Source: Nocardia elegans NBRC 108235 (lineage in GTDB: Bacteria; Actinomycetota; Actinomycetes; Mycobacteriales; Mycobacteriaceae). Taken from it: 64,000 bases of DNA. The number at the start of each line of letters is the position of its first letter. Position 1 is the first letter of the stretch. A program made the translations under genes and the position numbers. Location: NCBI RefSeq assembly GCF_001612845.1, contig NZ_BDBF01000006.1, positions 1-64,000 of the forward strand, written 5' to 3'. This document shows positions 37,204 through 44,595 of the stretch, piece after piece. Under the pieces are notes generated by a model, which was not told the origin of the DNA, searched no databases, and saw only the letters and a program-made list of their open reading frames with translations.

Positions 37204-37856
37204 GCCAGTCTCCCGCCGCCGTCGACATGCAGGGTGGTGCCGGTGAGGAAGGGGTTGGTCAGCGCCAGCAGCGCCGCGGCGGAGATGTCGGCCGGTGTCC
37301 CGACCCGGCGAGCCGGATTGCGATCGGCGACGGTCCGGAAGAACCCCTCCTTGCCGGGGCCGTCCCACACCCCCGAGTCGACGATGCCGGGGGAGATCGC
37401 GGTGACGCGCACCGGCGCCAGCTCGACCGCCAACGCCTCGGCCAGAGCGGCGGCCGCGGCGTTGGTGGTGGCCATCACCGACCGTCCCGGGGACGGCCGC
37501 CACGCCGCGATACCGGAGAACAGCAGCATCGCACCTCCGGCACGGAATCGCGGAGCGAAGTGCTTGGCGAGCAGGATCGGCCCGATCACCTTGGCGTCGA
37601 AGGCGCGGCGCACCGCGTCGTGGTCGAGTGTGGTGACCGGACCGTTGGCGTGGTCGGCGGCCGGCGACACCAGGTAGTCCACCTCGCCGATGCGTTCGGC
37701 CATGGCGCGCACAGTCGCCTCGTCGGCCAGGTCCAGTTCGGGCCGGCCCACCGAAATCACCTGCGCCCCCTGCGCTTCGGCGTCGGCGGCCAGACGTCGG
37801 CCGATGCCCGATCCGGCGCCGACGATGACCATCTTCTTGTCTTGCAGCGTTGTCAT
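37200..37856 (-). CDS. Short-chain dehydrogenase-like protein without the YxxxK pair
   Basis: A 218-residue SDR with a good NAD(P) motif (VIVGAGSGIGRRLAADAEAQG), the PAADHANG segment in place of NNAG, and the C-terminal DGGGRLA. After the conserved Ser (LLFSGIAAWRP) the usual catalytic Tyr-x3-Lys is missing; the region reads SVMATTNAAAAAL. Either chemistry differs or it is a binding protein. ATG 37856 has only a weak site. It is divergent from the LysR gene and heads an operon with the lipoprotein. Confidence 0.8.
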   Translation of the reverse strand: MTTLQDKKMVIVGAGSGIGRRLAADAEAQGAQVISVGRPELDLADEATVRAMAERIGEVDYLVSPAADHANGPVTTLDHDAVRRAFDAKVIGPILLAKHFAPRFRAGGAMLLFSGIAAWRPSPGRSVMATTNAAAAALAEALAVELAPVRVTAISPGIVDSGVWDGPGKEGFFRTVADRNPARRVGTPADISAAALLALTNPFLTGTTLHVDGGGRLA

Positions 37857-37923
37857 GCCCGGTTCAGCAGCGCGACAGCACCGGATAATCCCTTCGCCGA
37901 ATGAATGTTTTCGATCGCTGCCA

Positions 37924-37929
37924 TAGTAT
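37924..37929 (+). promoter_or_regulatory. -10 box of the leaderless LysR gene
   Basis: TAGTAT ends 6 nt before ATG 37936 and no Shine-Dalgarno is present, the pattern of leaderless actinobacterial transcripts. No clear -35 is seen. Confidence 0.4.
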
Positions 37930-37935
37930 GTACGA

Positions 37936-38838
37936 ATGCCAACGCTGCGGGCACTGGAATGCCTCATCGCCGTGCTCGACGCCGGCTCGATCACCGACGC
38001 CGCCACCGCACTGCACATGTCACAACCCGCGCTGTCGCACCAGTTGGCGGCGCTCGAACGCGAGATCGGCGCGCCGGTCTTGCAACGGCTGCCGCGCGGG
38101 GTGCGCGCCACCGCCATCGGCCGCGCCGTCGAGGCCGACGCCCGCGCCGCGTTGACCGCGGCCGCTCGCGTCGTCGACGGCGGCCGGGCCGCGGCCCGGG
38201 GCGAAGGCGGCCTGTTGCGATTGGCCTGCGCGGAGAGCCTGACCGCGAGTCTGCTCGCCCCCGTACTGCGCACCTGGTTGCGCCGCCACCCCGCGGTGCA
38301 CGTGACGCTCACCGAGGCAACGAGCGCCGACGACCTCGTCCGCCACCTCGAATCCGGAACGGCCGACCTGGCTTTGGGACCCCGGCCGACTCGCTGGACC
38401 GGTGCATCCGAACTCGTCGGCACCGAGGAGATCGTCGCGGTCCTCCCCGCCGACCACGCCCTGACCCGGCAGGATCGGCTCCGCTTCGACGACCTCCACG
38501 ACCAACCGGTGGTGCACTACCACCCCGACAACGGCCTCGCCGGCTGGCTCGACGCCCGAGCCGCGGCCCACGGCGTCACCCTCAGCCCGGTCATGCGCAC
38601 CCGGCAGGCTGCCACCGCGGCACAACTGGCGGCGGCCGGGCTCGGCATCGCCCTGGTCCCCGTCACCGCCCTGGGCTCCGGCCTGCCCGCGACCCTGAAA
38701 CGCTTGCATCCCAGCGTGTCCCGCGATCTCGTCTGCCTGCTCGCCACCCCCGCCGACCCACTGCTGCGCCGCTTCGCCTCCGACCTCGTCGACCGCGGCG
38801 TCCCCGTGAACCCCTCGGCCGCACGACAACTCGGCTGA
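37936..38838 (+). CDS. LysR-family regulator
   Basis: A 300-residue LysR protein. The winged helix-turn-helix is at ~1-60 (LECLIAVLDAGSITDAATALHMSQPALSHQLAALEREIG) and the periplasmic-binding-like effector domain at ~90-290. It is divergent from the SDR/lipoprotein operon by 79 bp and is likely its regulator. The start is ATG 37936, apparently leaderless. Confidence 0.87.
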   Translation: MPTLRALECLIAVLDAGSITDAATALHMSQPALSHQLAALEREIGAPVLQRLPRGVRATAIGRAVEADARAALTAAARVVDGGRAAARGEGGLLRLACAESLTASLLAPVLRTWLRRHPAVHVTLTEATSADDLVRHLESGTADLALGPRPTRWTGASELVGTEEIVAVLPADHALTRQDRLRFDDLHDQPVVHYHPDNGLAGWLDARAAAHGVTLSPVMRTRQAATAAQLAAAGLGIALVPVTALGSGLPATLKRLHPSVSRDLVCLLATPADPLLRRFASDLVDRGVPVNPSAARQLG

Positions 38839-38848
38839 TCCGCGACGG

Positions 38849-39427
38849 CTACGACATACGCGGCCGTAGGCCGTCGAGCATCAGGTCGAGCAGGCGCCGC
38901 CAATTCCCGCTGCCGGTGCGAATCGTCGCCGAGATCGCACCGACGAGCAGGTAGGCGTCCGCGGCGGTACAGTCCTCCCGCAGCGCGCCGGCCTCGCGAT
39001 CGCCCGCGATGATCTCGCCGACAACGGCTTCCAGCCGGGCACGAGACATGCCGCGCGGCTCGCTGCCGGGCGAGTGGCGGGCGGCTTCGACGGCCGCGGA
39101 CAGGCCGCGATCGGCGCTGAGCAGCTCACCCACATGCATCAGATAGCGTCGCAGCCCCTCGCCGGCCCCGGCATGCGTGAGACATTCTGTGCGCGCGTAG
39201 TTCTCGATCTCCGCGAAGCGCTGTTCGGCGGCCGCGTCGACCAGCTCCGCGAGGGTGGGGAAGTGGCGATAGACCGTGCCGACCCCGACACCCGCGGCGC
39301 GCGCCACGTCGGGCAACTGCACCTGAGAGCCCTTCTCGGCGAACAATTTCCGAGCGGCCCCGAGGAGGCGGTCGCGGTTGCGTGCCGCGTCGGCGCGCGT
39401 CTTTCGTGGCGTCGCGGGCGTTGACAT
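38849..39427 (-). CDS. TetR-family regulator
   Basis: A 192-residue TetR protein. The helix-turn-helix is VQLPDVARAAGVGVGTVYRHFPTLAELVDAAAE at ~40-72. ATG 39427 has AAAGGAC. It is divergent from a cupin gene with a 21-bp dyad between them, so it likely represses itself and the cupin. Confidence 0.86.
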   Translation of the reverse strand: MSTPATPRKTRADAARNRDRLLGAARKLFAEKGSQVQLPDVARAAGVGVGTVYRHFPTLAELVDAAAEQRFAEIENYARTECLTHAGAGEGLRRYLMHVGELLSADRGLSAAVEAARHSPGSEPRGMSRARLEAVVGEIIAGDREAGALREDCTAADAYLLVGAISATIRTGSGNWRRLLDLMLDGLRPRMS

Positions 39428-39459
39428 CCGTGCGTCCTTTCCGGCTACCATCTAGACGG

Positions 39460-39480
39460 AAACGGATTCCGATTCCGTTT
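39460..39480. promoter_or_regulatory. TetR/cupin intergenic operator
   Basis: AAACGGA (39460-39466) and TCCGTTT (39474-39480) form perfect 7-bp arms around a 7-bp centre, with overlapping GGAATCGGA-like half sites. It lies 33 bp before the TetR start and 22 bp before the cupin start. Confidence 0.65.
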
Positions 39481-39501
39481 TGTCGCCGGAAGGGTAGCAC
39501 G

Positions 39502-39963
39502 ATGTCGCACAACAGATTTCTCCGATTGGCCCCGGGCGAGATACGCCCGGGCCGGATTCCGATGCCACCCGCCTTCGCGGTCAAGGCCACCACCGCCGAC
39601 ACCGAGGGCCGGTTCTCATTGCTCGAGGTGACCCTGGCGCGCGATATCCCGCGACACACCCACGAGGTGGCCGACGAAGCCATCTATGTGCTCAGCGGTG
39701 AACTCGGCGTCGACTTCGACGACCGGTCGTACGTAGCGCCCGCCGGAACGTTCGTCCTTTTGCCGCACGGCATCCCGCACGCCCTGCGCGCGGTCTCGAA
39801 CCCGCCGCCCACAGTGATCCAGATATCGTCACCGGGCGGATGGGAATGCTATCTGGAAGATCTGTTCGACGCGGGGCCCACCGTGCTCACCGACGGCGCG
39901 CTCGACCCACGCAAGATCAACCCCATCGCCGCGGCCCACAGCATCCGCTACGAGGAGTCCTGA
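39502..39963 (+). CDS. Cupin-domain protein
   Basis: A 153-residue single cupin. The metal motif is H-T-H in IPRHTHEVADEAIYVLSGEL (cupin motif 1) with the second motif FVLLPHGIPHALRA. It resembles quercetin-dioxygenase-like small cupins; the substrate is unknown. ATG 39502 has GGAAGGG. It is divergent from and probably controlled by the TetR gene. Confidence 0.82.
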   Translation: MSHNRFLRLAPGEIRPGRIPMPPAFAVKATTADTEGRFSLLEVTLARDIPRHTHEVADEAIYVLSGELGVDFDDRSYVAPAGTFVLLPHGIPHALRAVSNPPPTVIQISSPGGWECYLEDLFDAGPTVLTDGALDPRKINPIAAAHSIRYEES

Positions 39964-39994
39964 ACGACAGCCCGATACCGCCCCTGCGCAGCGA

Positions 39995-40507
39995 TCAACG
40001 CGGACCCGCAATGAGCTCGGCGGCCAGACCGCTCGCCCACTCGCGAACATGTTGCGGGTCACGGAAATCACCCGCCATCGTCTTGGCCATCGCCGCGGCC
40101 GGGAAACCGTGGGCATCGGCCTGCAGGCGGCCACCGAAAATCGTGTACTCCCGGGCATTCACGCGACGGGCGGCTCGCTCGACGGCTTTGACCCCCGGCA
40201 CCTTTTCGGGACCGCCGGAGGTGAGCGAGTCGTCCAGCGGCCCACTGGCGAACAGCCAGACCGGCCGCGTGCGCATCTGCCGCGCGAAACGACGGGCGAA
40301 GCGGCGGGCGTGACGATGCCAGCGACCGGTGTAGAGCGCACCGCCGAGGACCACCGCCCCATAGCCGTCGAGGGAGCGAACCTCACGCGCATTGCGGACC
40401 TCGGCGTCGACACCGGCCGCGCGCAGCGACTCGCCGATCCACTCCGCCATTTCGGCAGTACCGCCCCGTGTGGAGCCGTAAGCCACGAGAACAGGTTCCG
40501 ATGTCAC
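39995..40507 (-). CDS. Flavodoxin-domain protein (first of a pair)
   Basis: A 170-residue flavodoxin-like FMN protein. The phosphate loop is VAYGSTRGGTAEMAEWIG, followed by the VVLGGALYTGRW segment and WLFASGPL. It resembles HemG/menaquinone-dependent protoporphyrinogen oxidase-type flavodoxins. GTG 40507 has GAGGAAGG. It follows the second flavodoxin gene after 35 nt and is co-directional with it. Confidence 0.82.
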   Translation of the reverse strand: MTSEPVLVAYGSTRGGTAEMAEWIGESLRAAGVDAEVRNAREVRSLDGYGAVVLGGALYTGRWHRHARRFARRFARQMRTRPVWLFASGPLDDSLTSGGPEKVPGVKAVERAARRVNAREYTIFGGRLQADAHGFPAAAMAKTMAGDFRDPQHVREWASGLAAELIAGPR

Positions 40508-40542
40508 GGCGTACCTTCCTCTCACCGGCCGCAGGGGGCGGA

Positions 40543-41097
40543 CTACGGGTAGGCGATATTCGCGGCGGGCTGGGGCAGAAGCAGGATCCGGCCGATCGTC
40601 GCCGTCCATTCGCCGATCGCCGGCCAGTCGCGCAGGTCACCGAAGCGACCCCCGCCGAGCAGGCGGTAGATGATCCGCGCTTTCAGCGACACCCCCACGT
40701 TCTCGAAATGGCCCGCGAAGGCGCGGTAGCCGACCGGATGGATCGAATCGCGCAACGCGGCGATCTTCGGCGGCACGATTCTGCCCATCCGCCGCCCGAT
40801 CGGCCCCCGCAGCGCCGGCCCGAGCCCCACGGTGAACAGCCACACATTCGTCGCGGCCAGCTCGTAGCGATGACTCCGAACGAACCCCGACATCTCGGGA
40901 AGCACATCCATGTTGTGCACGGCACTGCCGAGGATCACCGCGTCGAACCGCGACAACTCGGGCGCATGCGCCACATCGGCGACCTCCACATCGGCTCCGC
41001 GGTTGGCCAGCGCCGCCCCGATATAGTCGGCGATCTCCCGGGTCGAGCCCTGCGAGGTGGCGAAAACGACTGCGATGCGAACAGTTTCGTGAGTCAT
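40543..41097 (-). CDS. Flavodoxin-domain protein (second of a pair)
   Basis: A 184-residue flavodoxin-like protein. The FMN loop is VVFATSQGSTREIADYIG; then VILGSAVHNMDVLPEM, WLFTVGLGP and HPVGYRAFAGHFE follow. It is paralogous to the neighbour at 39995-40507 and likely acts with it in electron transfer. The ribosome site before ATG 41097 is weak. Two dyads, one DosR-like, lie 48-76 bp upstream. Confidence 0.82.
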   Translation of the reverse strand: MTHETVRIAVVFATSQGSTREIADYIGAALANRGADVEVADVAHAPELSRFDAVILGSAVHNMDVLPEMSGFVRSHRYELAATNVWLFTVGLGPALRGPIGRRMGRIVPPKIAALRDSIHPVGYRAFAGHFENVGVSLKARIIYRLLGGGRFGDLRDWPAIGEWTATIGRILLLPQPAANIAYP

Positions 41098-41144
41098 ACG
41101 TCGAGCCTGCGCCCCGGCCCGCGACCCCTCCCAGAGGCGGCGTA

Positions 41145-41159
41145 CCTCATGCGATGAGG
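41145..41159. promoter_or_regulatory. Perfect inverted repeat CCTCAT-GCG-ATGAGG
   Basis: It is a 15-bp perfect dyad upstream of the flavodoxin pair, overlapping the DosR-like site. Function unknown. Confidence 0.4.
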
Positions 41160-41173
41160 ACGAACGTCCCCAG
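41154..41173 (-). promoter_or_regulatory. DosR/DevR-like box upstream of the flavodoxin pair
   Basis: On the minus strand the core GGGGACGTTCGTCC resembles the mycobacterial DosR site (TTSGGGACTWWAGTCCCSAA). By my alignment 15 of 20 positions agree, including GGGAC and GTCC. It lies 57-76 bp before ATG 41097, a usual DosR distance. DosR control of a redox gene pair is plausible but unproven. Confidence 0.4.
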
Positions 41174-41217
41174 TGAGCGGCCCCGCCACACCGCCGGGGC
41201 CCGGCGCCGCGCATGCG

Positions 41218-41568
41218 TCAGTGGATATGGTCCTGCCAGTCGGCGGGCACCTTCCCCGCCGGCCCCGGCACCGGCTGCGTCTCCGGACGGCTGGTCGGCG
41301 GCGCCAATTGCGGCCCCTCACCGACCGCGCCGTCGCGGTAGTCGTAGAACCAGTCCTCACCCGGTTCGAAGCTCTGGATGATCGGATGGCCGGTGCTGCG
41401 GAAGTGGGCGGTGGCGTGCTGGGCGGGGGAGGTGTCGCAGCAACCCACATGCCCGCAGCGCGCGCACCGACGCAGATGCACCCACCAGCCGCCGGCGGCG
41501 ACACACTCCGCGCAACCGGTCCCGCTGGCGGGCACCTCGACATCGATATCGCTGCCGGAATCGCTCAC
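41218..41568 (-). CDS. UBP-type zinc-finger protein
   Basis: A 116-residue protein consisting mostly of a UBP-type (ZnF-UBP/BUZ) zinc finger. Zinc ligands are in GCAECVAAGG, CARCGHVGCCD, HATAHFRSTGHP, and the acidic/aromatic end GEDWFYDYRDG resembles the segment that in eukaryotes reads the ubiquitin C-terminus. Such proteins occur widely in actinobacteria without known function. GTG 41568 has GAGAGGAGA. It overlaps the DJ-1-like gene by 4 nt (GTGA), so the two are coupled. Confidence 0.8.
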   Translation of the reverse strand: MSDSGSDIDVEVPASGTGCAECVAAGGWWVHLRRCARCGHVGCCDTSPAQHATAHFRSTGHPIIQSFEPGEDWFYDYRDGAVGEGPQLAPPTSRPETQPVPGPAGKVPADWQDHIH

Positions 41569-42266
41569 CGCTGATCTCCTCTCAGGGTCGCGACCACAGC
41601 TTCGGCCACGCCGCGGGCACTGGCGGGATTCTGACCGGTGATCAGCCGCCCGTCCGTCACGACGTGGACCCCGAACGGCTCGTCGGCCATGCTGTAGTCG
41701 GCGCCCACTTTCACGAGTTCGTCCTGAAGGTTGAACGGTACCGCGTCGGCACGCTGGGCGGCTTCCTCCTCCGGCCACGAGAACCCGGTCACCCGCCGCC
41801 CAGCGATCAGCGCGGCCCCGCTCTCCAGCGAGACGTTCAGCAACCCGACCGGCCCGTGGCACACCGCCGACACCACGCGGCCGCTGTCGTGGAACGCCGC
41901 GGTCAGCGCGCCGAGATCGTCGCCGCCGAAGTCGAACATGACCCCGTGCCCGCCGGTGAAGTAGATCGCGTCGTAATCCTCGACCTCGATCTCGCCGATG
42001 CTGCGCGTACGGTCGAGCAGATCCATGAATTCCCGATCGCGGTAACGGCGGTCGGTGCCGAGGTCGGCCAGGACGTCGTGCGCCAGGCTCTCCGGATCGA
42101 TGGGCACGAATCCGCCTGCGGGACTGGCGATGTCGACGGTATAGCCCTGTTCGGTGACATAGTCGTAGAAATGGGTCAGCTCACCGAGCCACAGCCCGGT
42201 GCGATAGCCGACCTTCTCGTACTCTCCGGCATTGGTGACGATGACCAGAATCCGGTCGGTGGCCAC
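41565..42266 (-). CDS. DJ-1/PfpI-family class I amidotransferase-like protein
   Basis: A 233-residue DJ-1/PfpI protein. The nucleophile elbow AVCHGPVGLL holds the reactive Cys. The likely acidic partner is in the DAIYFTGGHGVMFDF segment, whose GGHG is typical of the glyoxalase III/Hsp31-like branch. Likely roles are detoxification of 2-oxoaldehydes or deglycation (family inference). GTG 42266 has AAGGAGA. It is the first gene of a two-gene operon with the UBP zinc-finger gene and is divergent from the MarR gene. Confidence 0.83.
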   Translation of the reverse strand: MATDRILVIVTNAGEYEKVGYRTGLWLGELTHFYDYVTEQGYTVDIASPAGGFVPIDPESLAHDVLADLGTDRRYRDREFMDLLDRTRSIGEIEVEDYDAIYFTGGHGVMFDFGGDDLGALTAAFHDSGRVVSAVCHGPVGLLNVSLESGAALIAGRRVTGFSWPEEEAAQRADAVPFNLQDELVKVGADYSMADEPFGVHVVTDGRLITGQNPASARGVAEAVVATLRGDQR

Positions 42267-42423
42267 AGCGATCTCCTTCCGGTCCGTGCGCTGGGCGACC
42301 GGCCGTCCGAGATCACTGGCGTCCAATCCGGGAACACCGCCGGCCGCGTGATGTCGATCACAACGTAACACGGAAGGCGATCGCCGGAGCCGTCCTGGAA
42401 CCCGGGGGAGACTCACAGGAAAA

Positions 42424-42446
42424 TAGCTCTGAGTCAGAGGTATTGT
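42424..42446 (+). promoter_or_regulatory. MarR operator and -10 box
   Basis: CTCTGA-G-TCAGAG (42427-42439) is a perfect dyad, extendable to 19 bp with one mismatched pair. TATTGT (42441-42446) follows and ends 6 nt before GTG 42453, suggesting a leaderless MarR message repressed by its own product. Confidence 0.6.
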
Positions 42447-42452
42447 GAGACG

Positions 42453-42926
42453 GTGACCACCCCACCCACCGCCCACGCCGACCTGGTCCCTCGGCTCATG
42501 AGCGCTTTCGGCCGCTTCCGCCGCCAAGTCGGCCGCATCGCCGGCCGATCCTTCGACCGCCCCGGTGTCAGCGCCTCCCAAGCCGAATTCCTGCGCCTCG
42601 TCGGCCGCAACCCCCACATCTCCGTCAAATCCGCCGCCGCCGACATGGGCCTGGCCCCCAACAGCGTCTCCACCTTCGTCACCGCACTCGTCAAAGACGA
42701 CCTCCTCGTCCGCGAACCCGACCCCGCCGACCGCCGCGTCATGCGCCTGAGCCTGCCCGCCCACGTCCAGCGCGACGTCGACGACATCCGCAGACGCCGC
42801 CACGACATCGTCGCCACCGCCCTCGACGCCCTCACACCGGCCGAACGCGACGACCTCCTCCGCGGCCTCGCCGTCGTCGACAAGATCACCGAACTCCTGC
42901 ACGACCACGAACAAGGACGACGATGA
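42453..42926 (+). CDS. MarR-family regulator
   Basis: A 157-residue MarR protein with winged helix ISVKSAAADMGLAPNSVSTFVTALVKDDLLVREPDPADRRV at ~59-99, ending in the standard DRR wing. It overlaps the ABC ATPase gene by 4 nt (ATGA). It likely represses the exporter operon in the absence of a drug-like ligand. Codons in this operon end in C to an unusual degree compared with its neighbours. Confidence 0.87.
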   Translation: MTTPPTAHADLVPRLMSAFGRFRRQVGRIAGRSFDRPGVSASQAEFLRLVGRNPHISVKSAAADMGLAPNSVSTFVTALVKDDLLVREPDPADRRVMRLSLPAHVQRDVDDIRRRRHDIVATALDALTPAERDDLLRGLAVVDKITELLHDHEQGRR

Positions 42927-43768
42927 CCCCCCACGCCCCACCCGAACACCCCGCCGCCGCCGTCCCCGCCATCGACTGCCACAACCTCACCCACCGCTAC
43001 GGCGACCACACCGTCGTCGACCACCTCGACCTGCGCATCGAACGCGGCGAAATCTTCGGCCTCCTCGGCCCCAACGGCGCCGGCAAAACCACCACCATCC
43101 GCCTGCTCACCACCCTGATGCCCATCCAGCACGGCACCGTCGACATCCTCGGCTTCCGAGCCGGCCGCCGCGACACCGACATCCGCTACAACCTCGGCTA
43201 CGTCCCCCAACAACTTTCCATCGAAGCCACCCTCACCGGCCGCCAGAACGTCACCTGGTTCGCCCGCCTCTTCGACGTCCCCCGCCGCGAACGCCGCCAC
43301 CGCGTCACCGAAGCCCTCGACGCCATGAACCTGCTCGACGTCGCCGACCGCCTCGCCGCCGGCTACTCCGGCGGCATGATCCGCCGCCTCGAACTCGCCC
43401 AAGCCCTCGTCAACCGGCCCGCCCTGCTCATCCTCGACGAACCCACCGTCGGCCTCGACCCCATCGCCCGCGACAGCGTGTGGGAACGCGTCCACGACCT
43501 TCGCACCCGCTTCGGCACCACCGTCCTGCTCACCACCCACTACATGGCCGAAGCCGACAGCCTCTGCGACCGAATCGCCCTGCTGCACAAGGGAAAACTG
43601 CGCGCCGCAGGCGCACCCGCAGACCTGAGGGCCGCACTCGGCCCGCACGCCACCCTCGAAGACGTCTTCCGGCACCACGCCGACGCCGGACTCGACGACG
43701 ACCCCACCACCGAAGGAGGACTGCGCGGTGTCCGAAGCACCCGTCGAACCGCTCAACGCGCCGGCTGA
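42923..43768 (+). CDS. ABC transporter ATPase, drug-export type
   Basis: A 281-residue ATPase of the DrrA/CcmA-like group: Walker A GPNGAGKTTT, Q-loop YVPQQL, signature YSGGMIRRLELA, Walker B LLILDEPTVGLD and the switch His in LLTTHYM. It powers export by the permease encoded next. It is coupled to the MarR gene and its 3' end overlaps the permease start by 41 nt. The substrate is unknown; family members export antibiotics or lipids. Confidence 0.88.
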   Translation: MTPHAPPEHPAAAVPAIDCHNLTHRYGDHTVVDHLDLRIERGEIFGLLGPNGAGKTTTIRLLTTLMPIQHGTVDILGFRAGRRDTDIRYNLGYVPQQLSIEATLTGRQNVTWFARLFDVPRRERRHRVTEALDAMNLLDVADRLAAGYSGGMIRRLELAQALVNRPALLILDEPTVGLDPIARDSVWERVHDLRTRFGTTVLLTTHYMAEADSLCDRIALLHKGKLRAAGAPADLRAALGPHATLEDVFRHHADAGLDDDPTTEGGLRGVRSTRRTAQRAG

Positions 43769-44570
43769 ACTCCCGCCCCTGCGCCACTCCCCGCATGGCG
43801 CCGCCCGCATCGCCACCCTGGGCTCCCGCATCCTCACCTTCGCGATCGTCGAACTGCAGAAACTGCGCCACGACCGCACCGAATTGGTCACCCGCGCAGT
43901 GCAACCCGCGCTGTGGATGCTGATCTTCGGCACCACCTTCGCCCGCCTGCACACCATTCCCACCGGCGACATGCCCTACCTGGACTTCCTCGCACCCGGC
44001 ATCATCGCCCAATCGGCACTGTTCATCGCGATCTTCTACGGCATCCAACTGATCTGGGACCGCGACGCCGGCATCCTCAACAAACTCATGGTCACCCCCA
44101 CACCCCGCGCGGCGCTGATCACCGGCAAATGCTTCGCCGCCGGAGTACGCGCCATCGCCCAGGTGCTGATCATCGTCGTGCTCGCCCTGATCATGGGCGT
44201 CCACATGACGATGAACCCGCTGAAACTGCTCGGCGCCCTCGCCGTCGTCGTCCTCGGTGCCGCCTTCTTCGCCTGCCTGTCGATGACCATCGCCGGGCTG
44301 GTCACCAAGCGCGACCGTCTCATGGGCATCGGCCAGGCCATCACCATGCCGCTGTTCTTCGCCTCCAACGCCCTCTACCCGCTGGCACTCATGCCCGGCT
44401 GGTTGCACGCCGTCAGCCACGTCAACCCGCTCAGCTACGAGGTCGACGCCCTGCGCGGCCTGCTCGTCGGCGGCACCGCCGACCTGTGGACCGACTTCGG
44501 CGTCCTCGTCCTGGCCGCCCTCCTCGGAATCGTCTGTGCCTCAGCACTGTTGGGGCGCCTCACACGCTGA
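43728..44570 (+). CDS. ABC-2 type permease
   Basis: A 280-residue ABC-2 permease with six predicted membrane helices and the DrrB-like motifs PALWMLIFGTTFARL, GIIAQSALFIAIFYGIQLIWDRDAGILNKL and NPLSYEVDALRGL. It partners with the upstream ATPase. GTG 43728 has AAGGAGG at 43713-43719, inside the ATPase gene. It is convergent with the ChoD-like gene, 25 nt apart. Confidence 0.87.
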   Translation: MSEAPVEPLNAPAELPPLRHSPHGAARIATLGSRILTFAIVELQKLRHDRTELVTRAVQPALWMLIFGTTFARLHTIPTGDMPYLDFLAPGIIAQSALFIAIFYGIQLIWDRDAGILNKLMVTPTPRAALITGKCFAAGVRAIAQVLIIVVLALIMGVHMTMNPLKLLGALAVVVLGAAFFACLSMTIAGLVTKRDRLMGIGQAITMPLFFASNALYPLALMPGWLHAVSHVNPLSYEVDALRGLLVGGTADLWTDFGVLVLAALLGIVCASALLGRLTR

Positions 44571-44595
44571 CGCCCAGAACCGCCGACGCGCCGGT

